Below, piece after piece: positions 45,701 through 57,400 of a stretch of 64,000 bases of DNA (within the stretch, counting starts at the first letter, position 1; each line of letters opens with the position of its first letter). The stretch comes from Mycogone perniciosa. Lineage: Eukaryota; Ascomycota; Sordariomycetes; Hypocreales; Hypocreaceae. The stretch lies in assembly GCA_025331125.1 (NCBI GenBank), contig JAOALB010000008.1, forward strand, positions 310,001 through 374,000, in the 5' to 3' direction. The notes under the pieces were generated by a model. It saw only the letters and a list, made by a program, of their open reading frames with translations, did not search any database and was not told the DNA's origin. Position numbers and translations under genes: made by a program.

Positions 45701-46336
45701 CCCTGCTCGATGAAGTGCCCCAGATGTTGAAGGGGAGCGGGAGCGCGGAATTCTGAACTCATCGGGAGCAAGAGACATCCCATAACTGTGATGACTAGAT
45801 CCATAACCGAATTCAAGGCTCGGCCCAAGATTCTTTGCTTCGGGGCCCTTAGCTGGACTGTTATCTATATCAGATACGGTCTGAAAGCTGTCTCTAGGTT
45901 GAGCGTCATGACCATGTGCTGTAAGGGAGCCGGATATCGGCTGTGCCCCAGCTGTGAGAGGAACTCTATCGGAATCTGCATAATACGGATTTGGCGTCTC
46001 TTCAATGTAGTGTGACTCCCCATCGAAAGGATGGTAAGAATCAGGAGGGGTATGCTGAGACTCTGCCAAAGGTTGTCGGATATCTGGCTGCAAAGCCGCC
46101 TGCAAAGCCGTGGGGTCTATTGGTGATTCGGGATTGACACCATCGTCAGATGGCGGATTGTATGACGGGTACCAGTAAGTTGACACATCTGGTAGAGTTA
46201 GTCCCGTGCTTGTCGATGTTGGCTCGTGATGCTGTCGAGTGGCACCCTGTTCGTAGCCGTCCGATGAGAGTAGATCTCGCAGAGGTATTGATTGTTGGTG
46301 TTGTGTCTGGCGGTTGTCAGGAGGATTGGAGGACAT
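39753..46336 (-). CDS. CCH1: High-affinity calcium channel Cch1 (four-repeat voltage-gated type)
   Basis: Five exons: 46336-44765, 44696-42315, 42238-40476, 40419-40330 and 40257-39753, 2,103 residues, ATG at 46336 (MSSNPPDNRQ). A ~340-residue disordered N-terminus precedes four six-helix repeats. Pore loops read MSANTFSDLMY (I), SSENWTDILY (II), SQEGWIDVSF (III) and LGEGWNQIM (IV), so the selectivity ring is N-E-E-E, the Asn in repeat I being usual for fungal Cch1. S4 segments are clear in I-III (LRILRLLALTHGTA, LRAYRVVLAIPVTR, LRALRLLNF) and poor in Arg in IV. A degenerate EF-hand (VDPAGTGYITKEAF) follows. The splice joins keep helices intact. Role: with Mid1 forms the plasma-membrane high-affinity Ca2+ uptake system. 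It diverges from the PHD gene. Confidence 0.95.
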
Positions 46337-47063
46337 AGTCGCGGTTCCAGAGGTGCACACAAACGAAGGACTGATTAGCGGTTGGGTAGACTCAGCATCA
46401 CGGATAAGGATGGTGACGACAGAACAAGTTAAATTGTAGCATCGTAGAGAAATATTAACCAGGCTTCTGATAAAGACGACAATTTACGCTGGGATCGAGG
46501 AGGGCTGGCTGCCAGTAGTAGTAGTACTCCGTAGCTCTGAGACACATCGCGTTTACGAGTGCATACGTACTAGTACTAGTGGTGGTAGTAGCCACTATTA
46601 AGTAGTACTACCTAAAATTGGGGACTAATACCTAATAAGTACTAAGTTGCAGTACGGCAATACTTGTTAAGACTGAACATATAAATAAATCAAGGCCTCA
46701 GGAGATACTAACCTAGGTACCTAGTAGTACTGCCTTAAAGCACTATTATATACTTAGCATAGAACCAGTATAAGTGATACCTACGAAGCACTTGACTGCT
46801 ACTCGTAGGTACCGAAAGCTTTGAGAGGGTATTATTAGCACGTGACACTATAATAGTACTGATATAGTACTTTAGGATCAAGTACATGCTCCCTAGTACT
46901 TCCAATGTACTATGTATGGCTACTCCGTAGTAGTACTAGTACTACTTCGTAACGCGGTCTCTTCTTCCTGCAGCAGTGGACGATTCGACGCGGGTCACAC
47001 ATCAACCTCCGAACTGCTTCGCGACTGATGTTTGACCTTTGCCATCCGATCGCTGTACTCACC
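46337..47063. other. Divergent promoter region, CCH1 / PHD-finger gene
   Basis: 727 bp. From about 46505 to 46950 it is AT-rich and packed with TAGTACTAGTAC-like motifs. The 100 bp before the PHD gene are GC-balanced and probably the leader. Confidence 0.55.
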
Positions 47064-49331
47064 ATGCCTTCGCAGAAACGGCCTGTAGAGGCCATGGAAG
47101 GCGGTCCCCGACACATCGTTCCTCCACTATTAAGCCGTATTCGTGACATGTGGCAGTTTGCAAATCTCTGCCAATGGATTTATATTTTCGGCAAAGCCGC
47201 AAAGATTGACGAGTCCGTTGACATTGAGGTAACTATTTTCTTCCTCACTCTTCCAACCGCCACGAATTCAAGGTCTGATCCTTCCTACAGGAGATCGAGG
47301 TTGAATGTCTAAAACCGAACTCGACAACTTTGGCCGATATTGCCTTAGCACTTCTAAAACTTGTATCATCGCACCGAGGCCTAACGTACGACGCCCCTAC
47401 TATCCTTGACTTCTGAACTCGATTATTAACCGAATACAATATTAAGACACGATATATTTGACCATCAAGCTCGGAAGCAGTACTTGGCTAGGTCCTCTAG
47501 TTGCAACCCTTTTGGTGACGAAAGTGCTCCCCAGCAGTTCGCCGACTTTGATATATTCACCAAGGTGTGTCTTACCTACGTTATCGATCCCTGGCAGTCA
47601 GTTAACGTGTGCCATGTTAGATCAAGGTGATGCAACAATTCACTCAATGGATAATGGTTCATCCTGAGCGTATCCGGGATAGAATGGAAGAACAAAAAGA
47701 CACCGAGCAAACCGAATGGGTAGGTAATAGACCCTGGAAGATGAACTCGCGTCTAACTCGTTTCTCAGCGCATAGAGCCATATGGATGGGATAGTCAAGA
47801 CCGTACCTATTATGTCCTCGATGACAACAGAGTGTACCGCCTGTCAGAGCCTCCTGTCTCGGCGGCAAGTCATCGAATTTCAAAGAGCAAATCATCTGGC
47901 GCTGGGCGTCGCTCAAGCAAAAGACAACGCATTGCGCTTTCCACCGATACCCATCCTGATAGTCAGGATGCTGAAATATCAGACAACGAAGGAAACAGTA
48001 GTCTTGACAATGACGGCCTAGGGGGAATGGGTTGGGAATGCATTGCTGTAACTCTTGAAGACGTTCGAGGTCTTTTGGGGGGGTTAGCGAAGACGCGCGA
48101 CGAGAACGAGAAAATTCTGAGAAAGCAACTCGAAATTCACCTTGTCCCCATCTTAGAGAAACAAGAGGAGGCTCGGAAACGGAGGGAGCTCCAACGTGAA
48201 CGGGAATTGCTAAATCTTGCAAAACTGGCCAATGCCAAACGCTCTAGTCGGATCGCCAGCAAGATTGAGCAGCAAAAACAGCAGGACAGAGCCAGAGCAG
48301 AGAAACTGCAACTACAAGAAGCGGAAGCAACCAAACGACGCGAGGAACAGGTACACCTAAAGTTGGAAAGGGAGCGCGATGTGAGATTGGCATCCAGAGA
48401 AAAAAGACTAAAAGACAGAGAAACGCGGCGACTCCGTCATGAAGAACAATTGGTACAGTTGTCGACGAATAGAGTGAGCACGGATGACCAAACAGGGCGC
48501 ATGTCACACCGTCATCTTCAAGCCGAAATCGAGAAAAATAAGCAAGCCCTTAAGGATATCGAACAGGAAGAGGAAGCGTGGGTTTTCGATTGCTTGTGTG
48601 GTATGTACGGACAAGTCGACGACGGTACTCACAGTGTTGCATGCGAGAGGTGCAACGTGTGGCAGCACAGCAAATGCCTAGGAATTAGCGAGACAATGGC
48701 CGACCGTCCCGACTTTCAGTTTATATGCTCATCTTGCCGTCTCCAGAAAGAAGATGGAAGCACAACACCAAAACACCATATAAAGCTCAAACTTAGACAT
48801 GCAGGAAGTCCAACTACACCTTCTCGATCAGTTGAAACGAGTGTAGAGGGAAACCAGTCCCTTCATCATGCTGGAAACGGGAACATCGCAGAGACTCTAT
48901 CCCCACTGCTATCTGCTCCGGAGCCATTAGAGCCGGTTGACATTGGCCAGGATATCAAGGCCCCTCTTACGGCCATTGATATCCAAAAAGCCCCAACTCC
49001 ATCAGGCAGCTCCGCCATCTCTACAGCCCGTGGTGGAGATGCATCCCTGAAACACACATCTCTCACTGTGAATGACGCCAAATCAGATGAACTCAGTGTC
49101 GGCGATGTCAGCTCAGGAGGCTTGGGTGACGAGGGAGCGTCGAACGAGATGCCAGGGGTTGATTCAGAACTCGCCCATTACCCGACTGGAAATGATATCA
49201 CATCCAAGAAGCAAGAACGAACCAAGATTGAAAAGTACGATTTGCATGGTTGCGGCCAGGCCATCGAGTTGCTTCAAGGCTCATCTCATATGGGCTGCAC
49301 CACATCACATATAACGTATGTCCCCAGATGA
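47064..49331 (+). CDS. PHD-finger protein with DDT/WHIM-like N-terminus (RSF1-like)
   Basis: Five exons: 47064-47228, 47291-47385, 47447-47564, 47621-47719 and 47769-49331, 679 residues. The ATG at 47064 has a CACCATGCC context; an in-frame ATG at 47028 is weaker. The N-terminal ~180 residues resemble a DDT plus WHIM helical module (FANLCQWIYIFGKAAKIDES, LADIALALLKLVSSHRGLTH, WRIEPYGWDSQDRTYYVLDD). A long Lys/Arg/Glu-rich coiled coil fills about residues 265-410. The PHD finger is CLCGMYGQVDDGTHSVACERC...WQHSKCLG...FICSSC. The tail is acidic and Ser-rich. DDT/WHIM proteins position nucleosomes with ISWI ATPases; a similar role is inference. The C-terminus is uncertain because GTATGT occurs just before the stop and could be a splice donor. 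Confidence 0.8.
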
Positions 49332-50871
49332 TCAGGTCGGGATATTTCAGTGAGCATTACCTAGGCCAGCACTTGTTCGCCAACGAACCCCTAGATATTC
49401 ATTAGTACACTCTAGATCATGCAGCTGGATAAAATAGTATGCATCGACTTGACAACCAGCAAGGTTTTTGATGTTGATTATTTCAACTCGCACTACCAAA
49501 AGAAAGGAAGGGAAGGAAGGAAGAAGCCATTTGGTCTTCTTTTACATATACCTTTTTGATTACGATATACTGGAATTGTGGCTATGAGGTCGTAACGCTT
49601 CTTCTCTCACGTTTAGGAAAGGGTTGATGGCCAGGAGCTAGGATAAGGTCGCTCTGCTGGGATGGCGTAACGTACCCTGCGATTCAGACCTTGGAATCAA
49701 ATCTTCAACCAGTGGCAGTGGTCGGGCATGAATTTTCATGTCTTACGGCTATCTTACATCGACTGCTTAGTATCTGTTACTAAGAAGCGCGTCAGAATCC
49801 TCTCAGACATCAGGATGCCTGCTTGCGTTGTAGTTGTTGGTCCGTCACACACACTTGCGTCAAAGCATCACGAAAGCGCACGTGTTTGCTAGGAACTCGA
49901 AATAGTAACATACATTTGCTAACGTGATGTGTGTCGGGAGACCCAGTTCGAGAGAGATACCGACGACAAATTTAGCACCGGTGCCTTGTTCTTTATCTCA
50001 GAGGATTGCGTTTGATGAAGCCTAGACGCACAGGGGCCATATCAATGTTATCCATGTATGGACTGTCGTCCAAAGCGACCCTGGCAATGCAGGTTTTCTT
50101 CGCATGCGTCAGTCTCCTTGCTTGAGACCAGGCTTGCCTCGAGATGATTGTGGTCGATTTAGGTCAAAGAGGCCGGTGGGGGGAACAAAGGCAAAGGGAT
50201 ATATCGGGCGATCAAACATACTCATGACCAACGCCCATTGGCCCAGCATTCCAACAACTACAACAACAACAACAACGCTTTTGGGCGGTTCTATGCGTGA
50301 ACCTTAGCCGCTCCATGCAACCTCTTGATGGTGCGGCATCAAGACTGCCATGAAGTGCCATGAAGTGGCACCAGCGATGTAGCTTGCCCTCATGTTCGTG
50401 GCATCGGCTCGCAGAGAGGCCCACGTCACAGGGCCAAGCCGTTTTTCTGAAGTCCTCCAGCGCCGCATGCGGCAAAGTTTTGTTTCCTATGTGCATGGTC
50501 TTCGAACATCAGTCATACAGCAAGAAAAGCTACAGAAGACAGGACAAAATGCACAGACAGAAACGCTACCATGTGAGCCTTGCGGCGCCGACAAAGGCAT
50601 CCCTTCCGGAACAAGACGGGATGAAGTGCCCATAAGACCCCCCTGGAATCCTGTCTGAATAGGAGAAGAATCTTATGATCTGGGCGTGCCACGCTTTGTT
50701 GTTACTGTCGGGCAAACCTGCCATCAGCGGAGTCCATTATTGCCACTTGTTTCTGTGACCGACCTTCATACACGACTTTCCTATCTCAAAATCACATATA
50801 GGAATCACATTTGGATTCCAGAATTGATCGAAGAATCTAGATCAGCCCGGGAAAGTGACAGAACTATCGGC
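49332..50871. other. Long intergenic region upstream of the HMG-box gene
   Basis: 1.54 kb, with a GGAA repeat at about 49505-49530 and a (CAA)n run at about 50250-50275. Frames of 60-95 codons show no resemblance to any family. It is probably the extended promoter of the HMG-box regulator plus the PHD gene 3' UTR. Confidence 0.5.
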
Positions 50872-52493
50872 ATGGGGCAACCACCACCATCCCCAGCAGC
50901 CTCCACCGATAACATCATTCCAAGGAAGCGCCGAGGAAACACTGGCACTGACGGTCCATACGCTCAGAACTCGACAGTCCTCAGCACAATCACTGGACCC
51001 TATGCACAAGGACAGTCAGAATACGGTGCTCTGTATCATGAAAGGAACTTGACGGCCCACGCCGAATTCTCTAGTCACTCGCCTCCCAGTCAGGACCTCG
51101 TATTTGTGAGCCCTTCAAGAGTCAAACGTGTATGTTCGAATAGCGCTGAACAGGATCTCAGTTCACGTATCCGCGCAAGAGCTACACAGCCGCTGAGTTT
51201 CACGGCTCGATGTCAGGAGAGACTAGCAATAGCGTAAGATACCAATACATGACCTGTAGATGGTGCTGCTAAGACTTCAACTAGGCCTTTTCACGATACA
51301 CACCTGAGACATCACCTCCGGCTCGTCCTCAGATAGTGGATGTCATAACGAGTCACAAAGAGCAGAGCATTTTGAAGACCCCAACACCTACCAGATGCCG
51401 TACGACGAGGGATCGTCGAGCTGAGAAAAAAAACAGGGAGTCACGACGGCGAGATCCGACAAGCTCTATTGGCAAGCCCCTATCGGCAATTGCGTTAGAG
51501 GTCCCGGATGTTTTTGTTCCTGATGCCGCAGCATTTGCTACTCGGCCGGTTGACGTACGTCGCAAGGAGGCTATAGACGCAGGGAAAATCAAACGTCCAC
51601 TCAACGCATTCATGCTGTACCGCAAGTCCTATCAGAATGTTGCGAAGACTCGGTGCGCAAGGAACAATCACCAGCAGGTATCCACAGTCTGTGGAGATTC
51701 CTGGACTTCTTGCGAACCACCGGACATTGTCAGCGAATTCAATCGCCTCGCTGGAATCGAGAAGCAAATGCATGAACAGGCATTTCCCGATTACAAGTAC
51801 GACCCTGTCCTTACAAAGAAGCCTGGAGACGATGGAGACGTCTCCATTTTCACGTCAGACACAAGTGACCCTGAATATATCAACCGTCGAACAGGGACAA
51901 AACGCAATGCACGGAAACGCGAGGTTAGAAACGCGCTACGGCTTAGTGAACACCCCCAGGCGCCTCAGTATGAGGAGTACTCAGAGATTGTAGAGATGGC
52001 ACCCTCATGGCACAGTGTGCCAACTACCGGCCCTTATTGGAGTTCTCCTGTTTTACGGCCTCTTCCTACCCCCTATGATGAGGAGCACCCTACCTATGTC
52101 AACCAAATATACCGAGAACAAGTCATCGGGTCTATGGGGGATCCGATCATCAGCAGAAGCCCGTCACCTATTATCAACTGCCTAGACCGAGGTCTAGTAG
52201 TGGACCCCGATCTTTGTTTTGTGGACACTTCTATTGACCCGTCACTTCTCCCAGAGTCGACTATTATGTCCTATAATGGCATTCTTCATGGTCTGCCGAT
52301 GGAAATGCAGGAGGAGTGGTACCAGCAGCCAGCGGGCAGGCAAGATATAGGAGTCATGATGCCGGATTTGGACGGCAATGAGTCGTTTAATGCCTATCTG
52401 AGAGGAAATGAGCAAGATTGGAAGATTGAGCAGTTGGACGACGTCAGTCAGTTTAATGATTGGATGTCCCAAACTGTTGAGTCTGGCATGTGA
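50872..52493 (+). CDS. MATA-HMG-box transcription factor (Ste11/FMF-1-like)
   Basis: Three exons: 50872-51105, 51162-51233 (24 codons) and 51285-52493, 504 residues. The upstream frame and the HMG-box frame are out of phase. I could join them only with two introns: GTGAGC..CTCAG (56 bp, CTGAAC branch) and GTAAGA..CTAG (51 bp, CTAAG branch). The small exon reads FTYPRKSYTAAEFHGSMSGE and runs on to AFSRYTPETSPPARPQIV, which looks coding. The MATA-type HMG box starts at about residue 190: KIKRPLNAFMLYRKSYQNVA, NNHQQVSTVCG, HEQAFPDYKYDP. The type resembles fungal sexual-development factors (Ste11, FMF-1, mating-type HMG proteins); which one is uncertain. The C-terminal ~260 residues are acidic and Pro-rich. 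Start at the first good ATG. Confidence 0.8.
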
Positions 52494-53057
52494 AAATAGG
52501 AACATGGTTCGGCTTGTGGTTATGGGGAATTATGATGACATGGAGAGGATATGTGTATAGATGGGGCGGAGTGGTCGTGATGTTGAGTCAGGCAGAGGGG
52601 CGCCTTGAATGCATTTCTCCATATCCCCTAATCACTTATTTTCCATTATTGTTATTGGAAGGTCTGAAGAAGATTAACACTTGTGGAAAAGGAATGAAAA
52701 CATACCCGTCTCCTAAGAAATCTATCGCAATAAGTGCCCTTTCATTTTTCGAAGGAGTCAAACCGATAATAGTAAGGACCGATGGACAAGTGTGTGAACA
52801 CACCTTTACACAGGGGTAAAGTAATTTAGTACCTGCTACGGAGTACTTCGTACTAAACATAGCAAGCTAATACTTAGTTGGTACGGAGTACGGAGTACTC
52901 CGTACATGGTATACATAATAGTACTTTAGTGTTTTGGTAGGTGGCGTGAGCTTACTTAAGCGCCTGAACTCCAGATTCGCCTGAACCTAGTCATGCAAAC
53001 AACGCCCAAGACTTCCTCGGACTGTCTACTCGTCAACAAACACATCGTATATCAGAC
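52494..53057. other. Intergenic: HMG-box gene 3' flank and EMC5 promoter
   Basis: 564 bp, with a perfect palindrome at 52888-52905 and AT-rich sequence around it. No supported ORF. Confidence 0.5.
52888..52905. repeat. Perfect 18-bp palindrome of the TACGGAGTA family
   Basis: gtacggagtactccgtac equals its reverse complement and is preceded by one more direct GTACGGA unit. It lies 150 bp before the EMC5 start codon. Confidence 0.85.
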
Positions 53058-53533
53058 ATGACGTGGATATCAAGGTCTGTGACCTTTGCAGGTCTCATTT
53101 TCCTTGCACACGCGTAAGTTCTCCCTCATACTAGCTGCCAGGCTCCAGGGGTATCAGACTAACAATAAAGTTAAGCTGCTACTCAGCGCAGGAACACGCA
53201 GCTCTCTCATCCACATTGGCCAAACATGCTCTGCCTCTTCAACAATCAAAAATTACCTTACCGTTAGACCTATGCATTGAAACCGTCGTGGCAACTCTAA
53301 TGATATGCTTCGGCCTCGTACTTGGCTCAGAGAAGCCGCGACCTATACGTTGGGATGTTTGGGCGGGGAAGATTGAGCGTGAGGGTGATGTCGGTTTTCT
53401 TGACGGAGCGGGCGAGGTCGATAGGGAGTTTCGGGGTAATCCTTTTGGAGTTTTGGAGAACCGTCCCGGCTTCGTTGATATCCGCAAACTGCGACGTGAG
53501 TTTACCAATTGGGCTGAGGGAACTGGCAAATGA
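53058..53533 (+). CDS. EMC5: ER membrane protein complex subunit 5 (EMC5/MMGT)
   Basis: Two exons, 53058-53113 and 53176-53533, 137 residues. The acceptor at TTAAG (53175) gives LAHACYSAQEHAALSSTLAK; the more obvious CAG 13 bases later would hit a stop, so it was rejected. Two hydrophobic segments are seen: SVTFAGLIFLAHA at the N-terminus and IETVVATLMICFGLVLG in the middle. The hydrophilic C-terminus holds PIRWDVWAGKIEREGD and FRGNPFGVLENRPGFVDIRK, both hallmarks of the MMGT/EMC5 family. An insertion of about seven residues (QQSKITL) precedes the second segment. Role: core membrane subunit of the EMC insertase; older work called it a magnesium transporter. It is followed 880 bp later by MSH5. 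Confidence 0.92.
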
Positions 53534-54415
53534 AAGGTGGCCACAACGTACGATATCGGCACCGTTGACTACAATACACTCATTAGGGCACAGTGCCTTC
53601 TGACGTCGGGGACATCCCCATATTTTAAACCCTCATAGTGTATCTCTGGGCAAGAAAGGGAAGCAAAGTATATCCCGATACCTAACATACCCGATTTTGT
53701 GCTTACCCAGCCGAGTTGCAATGGGTTGAGTTGCAATGGGTTAGTAGGGCGTGTTTAGAAGGAGGAGGAGGAGGCGCGTCACGCATACAACTCCAAAACG
53801 GCAATCGAACTTGGGCATCAACCCGTAACCCTCAAATCGTCTCCCACCCCTGAGCATGTACTTAACACTCACATGTTCTGCCGATGGTGAACAGCTGTTC
53901 ATCGAGAATTGGAAACACAGATCATAGCTGGATCTTTCCTTCGCAATCAACACGCCATTGAGACGCACACAACAATGAGGCAAAAGATAGCTTGGAGGGC
54001 TTTTATGGGTACTATCCAAGTGCTTGGTACTACCTTGATATAATACTGCCTGACTTCTTTATAATCCTCCATCGCCATCCCGCTTCTCTTAGGCTAATAA
54101 GTATCTACTACTACTATTAGTACTATTCAGTATTGCTAAGGTACTAAGCAGGTACTTTTGGTGGAAAATTACAGATACTTGCCTGTAGGGTGTTGGATTT
54201 CATGGCACCTGCCCATTCGAACCCAGGAGCATTTTACGGCCCAGGCCGGCAAGCACCATCACTGGAGGGAATGTCTTCCTCCACCAAACACCTCGTCTCC
54301 TCGGTATCCGTTGCGGGGTATAGCATGCCTCTAAAGTCTTATGCTCTGAAATAGACTATTCTGCTTTCTTTTGGGATTTTTTCCTCGGATCAAAAGGGCT
54401 CCAAAGGTCGGCAAC
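53534..54415. other. Intergenic: EMC5 3' flank and MSH5 promoter
   Basis: 882 bp. A (GGA)n-like purine run lies at 53760-53775 and TAC/GTA-rich DNA at about 54100-54165. I checked 53800-53830 and 54205-54230 for a tRNA T-arm; pairing fails. Confidence 0.5.
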
Positions 54416-57400
54416 ATGCCTCGACGTCCCTTCCACAAGGCCCCCTATGCAACCTCATTCCCTGCCCGGATACGTGATAACCCCCATAGACCTACACGTG
54501 TTAGGTCGAGCTCATCCTGCTGTTCATCGACCGGTAGATCGACTGTTGACCGGATGGGTGGCATCCCAAGGGACTATGATTCCCCTGATAATGTCATTGA
54601 TGACATGGCAGATGGGGACTGCGATGACAGTGTTTTACAGGAAGTCATCATGGCCCTTGACGTGAGAGATAAAACTACAATGGGCTGTGCCTTCTTCAGC
54701 ACAATGGAGGGCATTCTCAGACTTTCAGACGAGGTGCCTATGGCCGATACAGAGGTTGCTGAGCAGTTCCTCATCCACGTTCAGCCCACAACAGTTCTGG
54801 TTTCGGGGAGGGCTCCAGAAAGTATTCTATCCTTCCTAGAGGAACGGGCGGAGTCAAGTAGCCAAGGTCGTCAAATATCTCATTGCATTACATTGGAGAG
54901 CACCTGACTGATTCATTTCTAGCTCACGAGTCACCCAACTTTATCCTCCATGTTCTGCCATCTTCTGATTTCTCCTACGCATCCGCCTGCGAAAAACTTG
55001 TCTCACTTGTTCTGCACCCCGCTACGCCGCCTCAAGCCATTTTTTCTACGGGGGGTGCCAGCCATCTTGCTATCAATTCTGACGGCCCCTTGAATGACAA
55101 CAGCCGCCAAGAATCCCACAACATAAGGCTCATTCGCTGCGGTTCACTTATCAACCTCGATGGCCTTTCTTCGGTAATGCCGTCTTGCATCAGCCGTTTA
55201 TAACACACGCTGATACGTTTCAGGTTAATTCCGCAGGTGCTGTGCTGGCTGATCTGCACCGACGTCGGTCTATAAGACTCCTCCCGGACGGCCAAAGCGC
55301 AGAACTCATGTTTCGCGTAAATTCCATTCAACTGTTCTCCCTGTCAGGCTATATGTTTGTCAATGAGGACACTCTGCTGTCCTTGCAGATCATCCAGCAC
55401 GAACCACACCCAAACAGCCAGGCCTGGGGCTGTAATTCCAACGGACAGGGAACGAAGGAGAGCCTCTCTGTCTATGGTCTCTTTCATCTTCTAGCTTCCA
55501 CGCCTCAGGGCCGCACTTATCTGCGGCAGCTATTCCTTCGGCCTACATTAATGCTTGACGTTGTCATGGAGAGACAACGTACGATATCGTTCCTCCTCCG
55601 CCCGGAAAATGAGGGAAAGATCAAGCAGGCGACTTCCATTTTACGCAAAATAAAAAATTTAAGATCCACAGTGATGCACCTACACAAAGGCATCAACTCC
55701 CCGTCTATGGGCCGGTCATTCGACAGAGGTGTATAGGCTACACTCGGACGATTCGCAGCCCAGGCGCTGAGACTCAGGGAGGTGGCTAAAACTCTAGGTG
55801 AGGGTAGCCAGAGTGAAACAGTTTCCAAGGCAAGTAAAATTCAGTAATATGCGCTTATTCACATTCTAACCCTCCATCAGCTCATTGCGGGTATCTCCCC
55901 CCACGGCCTCTTATCAGTGGGCGAAATGATCAACAGGATCGTTGACTTTGATCAATCAAAATCACGACAGCGTTGTTCAGTAAAGGCTGGTGTTGATGAT
56001 CGACTCGACAAGCTCAAAAGACAATACGATGGCATGGGAAATTTTTTGACTGAAGTAGTGGACCAAGTGAGTCAGGAATTGCCAGAATGGGCTTGCCAAT
56101 ACATTCGATCTTGCATTTTCTTGCCCCAACTGGGATTTTTGATGGTGGTCGAGCAAGACCCCCATACCGGGAACGGCAAGTATGAAGGGGAGGGCACAAA
56201 TGATGATCGATGGGAGAAATTGTTCACCGATGATGGAACAGTTTGCTACAAGAATCGTTACATGTTGGAGCTTGACCATCAATACGGGGACATGTATTGT
56301 GAAATCGGCGGTGGGTTACAAACTGCCCGACTTTGGACCTTGACTAATCTGATGTGAGTAGATAGGGAAGTGGAAATACTGCACCAACTAGCCACAGATA
56401 TCTTAAAGCATGAAGAAGCACTCGTCTCAACTTCGGATATGTGTGGCGAGTTCGACGCCATGCTGGCTCTGGCGATCGGTGCCAAGAAATATGGTTGGAC
56501 AGCCCCGCAGATGACAACGGCAAATATTCTCGATATCAAGGGCGGTCGACACCCATTGCAAGAGCTCGTAGTGCCATCTTTCGTGCCGAATGACCTCTAT
56601 ATTGCTGGGGGGCAATCGGAGTCTCCAGACACAGCGCCAGATGAGCCTCGAGCCTTGGTTTTAACAGGGCCAAATCATTCCGGCAAGAGTATTTACATTA
56701 AGCAGGCGGCTATAATCGTTTACCTCGCGCATATTGGTAGTTTTGTACCGGCCCAACAAGCGACAGTCGGCATCACGGACAAGATCTTGACACGCATTTC
56801 AGCACGTGACAGTGTGTCCCGAATGGAGAGCGCATTCGCGAGAGATCTTAAACAAGCGGCACAGACCATAAAATATTCGACAGTCAGGAGCTTGGTGGTC
56901 GTAGACGAGTTTGGGAAAGGAACTAATGCTGATGGCGGAGCAGGCCTACTCACCGGTCTGCTGGACCATTTTCTGTCTCTTGGGACCAACATGCCAAGAC
57001 TACTGCTTGCAACACACTTCCACGAGATTTTCGGTGGAGATTACTTGAATCGATATGATAAACTGTGTCTTGGCCACATGGATGTGAGGACCGACTGGGA
57101 AGCTGCCCAAATGGAAGACCAAGTAATGTACCTTTTCAAGTTTGCCTCAGGTCACAGCACGTCAAGTTTCGGGAGTCAGTGCGCTGCACTCAATGGAGTA
57201 CCCCGAGCGGTTGTTGACCGATCCGAGGCAATTTCACTTCTTCTTAGCCGAAACGAAGACTTGGGCTCATCTTGCGCCAGATTGTCATATGAGGAGGAAA
57301 GACATCTGGAGGCTGCTGAGGCAGTGGCACGGCAATTTCTGCAGGTGGTGTTCGGCCCATCATGGGATAGCACAACAACAGATGTCAAAAGTCTATTGGA

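Noticed and set aside
51106..51284. HMG-box gene as a frameshifted pseudogene
   Set aside because: A two-intron model with good splice signals restores one frame with protein-like sequence.
53176..53188. CAG acceptor at 53184-53186 for EMC5
   Set aside because: It shifts the frame and stops at 53280; the TTAAG acceptor gives the family sequence.
54205..54230. Possible tRNA T-arm (GGGTTCGAAT on the minus strand); a similar one near 53815
   Set aside because: T-stem bases do not pair and no acceptor stem or A-box fits. No tRNA or 5S rRNA was found in the window.
55731..55736. GTATAG in MSH5 as a tiny intron or splice artefact
   Set aside because: Six bases is far too short for an intron, and no nearby donor and acceptor pair removes the UAG while keeping both flanks in frame.
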